DNA of 64,000 nt from Streptomyces pseudogriseolus. GTDB taxonomy: Bacteria > Actinomycetota > Actinomycetes > Streptomycetales > Streptomycetaceae. The notes below the pieces were generated by a model. It ran no database searches, was not told the origin of the DNA, and saw nothing but the letters and a program-made list of their open reading frames with translations. Of this stretch, positions 61,017 through 64,000 are shown one piece after another (within the stretch, counting starts at the first letter, position 1; every line of letters begins with the position of its first letter). A program made the position numbers and the translations under genes. The stretch is taken from the NCBI GenBank assembly GCA_002154585.1, contig MUNG01000021.1, positions 1 through 64,000 on the forward strand, written 5' to 3'.

Positions 61017-62266
61017 GGAATCTCCATGGTGACCAGCGTGGGACCGCCCGCGGGGCTGCTGACGGCCAGGACGCCGTCGAATGTACCGAGCCTGCGCTCC
61101 ACCCCGGCCAGACCCGAACCGGCCCCGACCGCCGCGCCGCCCCGCCCGTTGTCCGTGACGGTGATCCGCAGCCGGCCCTCCTCCCGGTGCACGTCCACCC
61201 AGATGCGGTCCGCGCCGGAGTGCTTCACCGCGTTGGCGAGCACCTCGCTCACCGCGAAGTACGCGGCCGACTCCACCGGCGCGTCGGCCCGCCCGGGCAG
61301 CGACACGTTCACCTCCGTGGCCACCGGCAGCCGCAGCGCCAGCGCCCGCACCGCGTCCCCGAGCCCCCGCTCCGCCAGCACCGGCGGATGGATGCCCCGC
61401 ACCAGCTCCCGCAGCTCGGTCAGCGCCTCCGCGGAGGACTGCCGGGCCCGCGCCAGCAGCTCCCGCGCCTGCGCGGGGTCCCGCTCGATCAGCGCCTCGA
61501 CCGTCCCCAGGTCCAGCCCCACGGCGACCAGCCGCGCCTGCGCCCCGTCGTGCAGGTCCCGCTCGATGCGCCGCAGCTCGGCGGCCGAGGTGTCCACCGC
61601 GTCCCGCCGGGTCTCCGTCAGCACCCGCACCCGCTCGGCCAGCTCGCTCCCGCCCGGGGCCAGCACGGCCCGCGCGAGCAGGAAGTGCGCGCGCAGCACC
61701 CGTAGGGCGCCGACGTGCCCGGCCGCCAGCAGCGCCAGGGCGAGCGCCCCGGCGGCCAGCGCGGTCCCCTGCCCGGACACCGGCACGAAGCCGTACCACC
61801 ACGGGTCGGGCAGCACCCGCCACAGCCCGGCCGCCACCGCCAGCCCCTCCAGCGGGTAGAACAGCAGGGCGGCCGTCAGCAGCGCGGTGACGAACCCGGC
61901 CGTCATGTCGACCGGCAGCCACAGCAGGTCCCGCCAGGTCGCCGGATCGCCCAGCATGCCGAACGTCCGCCCCCACGGGTTCGCGTCCTTCGGCAGCGGC
62001 CGGTACGCGCGCGGGATCCGCACCCCGCCCCACTCGGCCGCCAGCACCCGCCGCAGGTCCGCGAACGCCCGTACGCCCCTCAGCACGTACGGGGTGGTGA
62101 CGAGGCCCACTCCGATCGGGATCAGACCGATCGACACCACGGCCGCCACGAAGCACACCACCGCCCCCGGCAGCGACACCAGCGCGAGCGCGAGCCCCCG
62201 TACCGCCGCGAGCGGGTAGCCCCGCGCCACGCTCACCCTGCCGTGTCCGTCCGTCCCGGTCGTCAT
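61007..62266 (-). CDS. Sensor histidine kinase (HisKA_3 type)
   Basis: The 419-residue product has several membrane helices in its first 200 residues (LALALVSLPGAVVCFVAAVV, MTAGFVTALLTAALLFYPL and a third near 180). The dimerisation box ERDLHDGAQARLVAVGLDLG carries the phosphorylated His, and the ATPase domain has EVLANAVKHSGADRIWVDVH (N box) and TDNGRGG. It pairs with the overlapping response regulator. The start MTTGTDGHGRVSVARGY at 62266 fits family length; the frame continues into upstream sequence without family content. The stimulus is unknown. Confidence 0.95.
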   Translation of the reverse strand: MTTGTDGHGRVSVARGYPLAAVRGLALALVSLPGAVVCFVAAVVSIGLIPIGVGLVTTPYVLRGVRAFADLRRVLAAEWGGVRIPRAYRPLPKDANPWGRTFGMLGDPATWRDLLWLPVDMTAGFVTALLTAALLFYPLEGLAVAAGLWRVLPDPWWYGFVPVSGQGTALAAGALALALLAAGHVGALRVLRAHFLLARAVLAPGGSELAERVRVLTETRRDAVDTSAAELRRIERDLHDGAQARLVAVGLDLGTVEALIERDPAQARELLARARQSSAEALTELRELVRGIHPPVLAERGLGDAVRALALRLPVATEVNVSLPGRADAPVESAAYFAVSEVLANAVKHSGADRIWVDVHREEGRLRITVTDNGRGGAAVGAGSGLAGVERRLGTFDGVLAVSSPAGGPTLVTMEIPCG

Positions 62267-62334
62267 GGGCCCAGTCTCGCCGTCCGCGCCCGGCGGCACA
62301 CTGGGCCCAGCCCCCGCACCCGGGGTGGGGCGGG

Positions 62335-63345
62335 CTACACCCCCGAGGCCGCGGCCAGCACCTTCGCCTCGGCCTCCGGGTCGAGACCCACGGCCGTGCG
62401 GTCCGTCCGCTGCGGGGCCGTGCCGCCGATCTCCCGCAGCCACGCCCAGGTGTCGGCGACCGTCTCCGACACCGGACGGCAGCGCAGCCCGGAGGCGACC
62501 GCCCGGGACACGTCCGCCGCGTGCAGGGCGTCGTGCAGGTCGCTGTGCGGCGGCACCCAGACCGGGAGCTGCGTCCACGGCTCCACCCCGGCGCCGAGAA
62601 CCACCTCGGGCGCCGTCCACCGCAGCTCGGCCGGACCTCCGGTCACCCGCACGCACGCCTCCAGCAGCGCGCCCATGGTGGTGTGCCCCGACGGCGAGGT
62701 GAGGTTGTACGGCCCGCTCAGCTCCCGCTCCGCCGCGTCGAGGATCCACTCCGCCTGGTCGCGGACGTCCACGTACTGCAGGGGCAGCTCCCGCGGGCCG
62801 GGGGCGAGCACCGGACCGCCGCGCGCCACACGGTTCAGCCACCAGGGCAGCCGGCCCACGTTCTCGTACGGCCCGATCAGCAGCCCCGACCGCACCAGCA
62901 GCGAGCGGTCCGCGCCGAAGGCGGCCACGGCGGCCAGCTCCCCGCCCCGCTTGTCCCGCGCGTAGTCCGTCGCCCCCGCGTCCGGGGAGGCGCCGTCCAC
63001 CACCGGCGCGTCCTCGGCGTACCCGGCGGGCGGCGCCCACGCGTACACCGAACGGCTGGACACGTACGCGTACCGCCCGGCGCGGTCCCGCAGCAGCCGT
63101 GCCGCGTCCCGCACCACGCGCGGGGCGGACGACCAGGTGTCCACGACGACGTCCCACGTCCCCGGGTCCTCGTCGAGCGCCGCGAGCCCGTCCACCGCGG
63201 TGCGGTCGCCCAGCAGTTCCCGGACGCCGTCCGGCGCCGCGTGCCGTCCCCGGTGGAAGACGGTCACCTCCCAGCCCCGCGCGAGGGCCGCCTCGACGAC
63301 CGCCCGGCCCGCGAACTCCGTACCACCCAGCGCCAGAAGTCTCAT
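62335..63345 (-). CDS. NAD-dependent epimerase/dehydratase (SDR) family protein
   Basis: The 336-residue product has an N-terminal Rossmann fold (MRLLALGGTEFAGRAVVEAA, the GGTxFxGR nucleotide motif), YVSSRSVYAW with the Ser, and YARDKRGGE with the SDR Tyr-x-x-x-Lys pair, so the catalytic residues appear present. It resembles extended atypical SDRs acting on nucleotide sugars or as reductases; the substrate is unknown. The ATG at 63345 places the Rossmann motif at the N-terminus. The gap to the kinase is 68 bases. Confidence 0.9.
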   Translation of the reverse strand: MRLLALGGTEFAGRAVVEAALARGWEVTVFHRGRHAAPDGVRELLGDRTAVDGLAALDEDPGTWDVVVDTWSSAPRVVRDAARLLRDRAGRYAYVSSRSVYAWAPPAGYAEDAPVVDGASPDAGATDYARDKRGGELAAVAAFGADRSLLVRSGLLIGPYENVGRLPWWLNRVARGGPVLAPGPRELPLQYVDVRDQAEWILDAAERELSGPYNLTSPSGHTTMGALLEACVRVTGGPAELRWTAPEVVLGAGVEPWTQLPVWVPPHSDLHDALHAADVSRAVASGLRCRPVSETVADTWAWLREIGGTAPQRTDRTAVGLDPEAEAKVLAAASGV

Positions 63346-63431
63346 ACCGGCGACTCTGCCCCGCCGGACGGCCCGGGGGAAGGACGCTCTGCTGTCGGCA
63401 GACCCGCCCGGTGCCGTCCGCCGGGACGCCA

Positions 63432-63465
63432 CGAGGGGCGCCCGCCGTTCGGCGGGCGCCCCTCG
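63432..63465. terminator. Terminator downstream of glnII
   Basis: CGAGGGGCGCCCGCC (63432-63446) pairs perfectly with GGCGGGCGCCCCTCG (63451-63465), 15 bp, around GTTC. It ends 18 bases before the glnII stop on the minus strand. Confidence 0.85.
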
Positions 63466-63483
63466 GGGGTCGTGCGGCGCGGA

Positions 63484-64000
63484 TCAGACCTGGCCGGCCT
63501 TCTCCAGAGCGGTGCAGCAGGTGTCGACCAGCAGACGGGTCACCACGTACGGGTCGACGTTGGCGTTGGGGCGGCGGTCCTCGATGTAGCCCTTGCCGTC
63601 CTTCTCGACCTGCCACGGGATGCGGACCGAGGCGCCGCGGTCGGAGACGCCGTAGGAGTACTCGTTCCACGGGGCGGTCTCGTGCAGACCGGTGAGGCGG
63701 TCGTCGATGCCGGCGCCGTAGTTCTTGACGTGGTCCAGCGGCTTGGAGCCCTCGCCCAGCGACTCGGCGGCGGTGATGATCGCGTCGTAGGACTCGCGCA
63801 TCGCCTTGGTGGAGAAGTTGGTGTGCGCGCCGGCGCCGTTCCAGTCGCCCTTGACCGGCTTCGGGTCCAGGGTGGCGGCGATGCCGAAGTCTTCGGCGGT
63901 GCGGTAGAGCAGCCAGCGGGCCACCCACAGCTGGTCGGCGACCTCCAGCGGCGCCAGCGGGCCGACCTGGAACTCCCACTGGCCGGGCATGACCTCGGCG
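63484..64000 (-). CDS. glnII: Glutamine synthetase type II, 3' part
   Basis: The visible 172 codons are the C-terminal half of a eukaryote-like GSII. They contain MPGQWEFQVGP, DWNGAGAHTNFSTKAMR (characteristic of GSII), SYGVSDRGASVRIPWQV and YIEDRRPNANVDPYVVT. The gene continues beyond the right edge. GSII makes glutamine from glutamate, ammonium and ATP, and in Streptomyces is not controlled by GlnE adenylylation but is under GlnR. It has its own terminator and is read toward the epimerase gene. Confidence 0.95.
   Translation of the reverse strand, partial: AEVMPGQWEFQVGPLAPLEVADQLWVARWLLYRTAEDFGIAATLDPKPVKGDWNGAGAHTNFSTKAMRESYDAIITAAESLGEGSKPLDHVKNYGAGIDDRLTGLHETAPWNEYSYGVSDRGASVRIPWQVEKDGKGYIEDRRPNANVDPYVVTRLLVDTCCTALEKAGQV

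Overview
The window is chromosomal DNA from an actinobacterium, almost certainly a Streptomyces. GC content is very high with G/C-rich third codon positions, TTA codons are avoided, GTG starts and 4-base gene overlaps are common, and the gene families are typical of the genus (XRE/DUF397 pairs, MalR-MalEFG, two-domain GlnE, GSII, DUF2071, LppU-like proteins). No rRNA, tRNA, CRISPR array or complete transposon was found.

Region 1 (1-19.6 kb) is core chromosome. A GT87-type membrane glycosyltransferase runs off the left edge and faces a small membrane protein and truA. Next comes the complete S10-spc-alpha ribosomal superoperon, all on the minus strand and transcribed right to left: rpsJ-rplC-rplD-rplW-rplB-rpsS-rplV-rpsC-rplP-rpmC-rpsQ | rplN-rplX-rplE-rpsN-rpsH-rplF-rplR-rpsE-rpmD-rplO | secY-adk-map-infA-rpmJ-rpsM-rpsK-rpoA-rplQ. 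Hairpins separate some blocks, notably rpsQ/rplN, rplO/secY and adk/map. A consensus-like promoter lies about 370 bases upstream of rpsJ.

Region 2 (20-35.8 kb) is accessory. A 1500-residue RHS polymorphic toxin, with a T7SS-type N-terminus and a short variable C-terminal domain, is followed by three small genes, probably immunity proteins; one of them looks frameshifted. Two paralogous XRE-regulator/DUF397 pairs flank a small gene broken by a 26-base tandem duplication, a DUF2071 protein and NADP-glutamate dehydrogenase. The first XRE gene is split by an in-frame TAG; gdhA has a GlnR-like box upstream. An integrase fragment, a Uma2 nuclease-fold protein, a truncated PIN protein, a VOC protein and a PNPOx-like protein follow.

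Region 3 (35.8-64 kb) is a second core block: glnE, a PAP2 membrane protein, and the maltose/maltodextrin and starch system (malR, malE-malF-malG, alpha-glucosidase, secreted alpha-amylase, an LppU-like protein and a giant bifunctional amylase-pullulanase). Similar TGCAAG-type repeats lie upstream of malE, the amylase and the pullulanase, which fits one MalR regulon: extracellular starch cleavage, oligosaccharide import, cytoplasmic hydrolysis. No ATPase subunit gene is present; Streptomyces usually supply MsiK from elsewhere. The tail holds a CHMI-type isomerase, a TetR regulator, a large sigma-like/membrane-anchored protein, a lipoprotein, a secreted DUF1996 protein, a NarL-type two-component system, an NAD-dependent epimerase and the 3' end of glnII. 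From memory of S. coelicolor, Regions 1-2 and Region 3 belong to distant loci, so a rearrangement junction may lie at about 31-36 kb.
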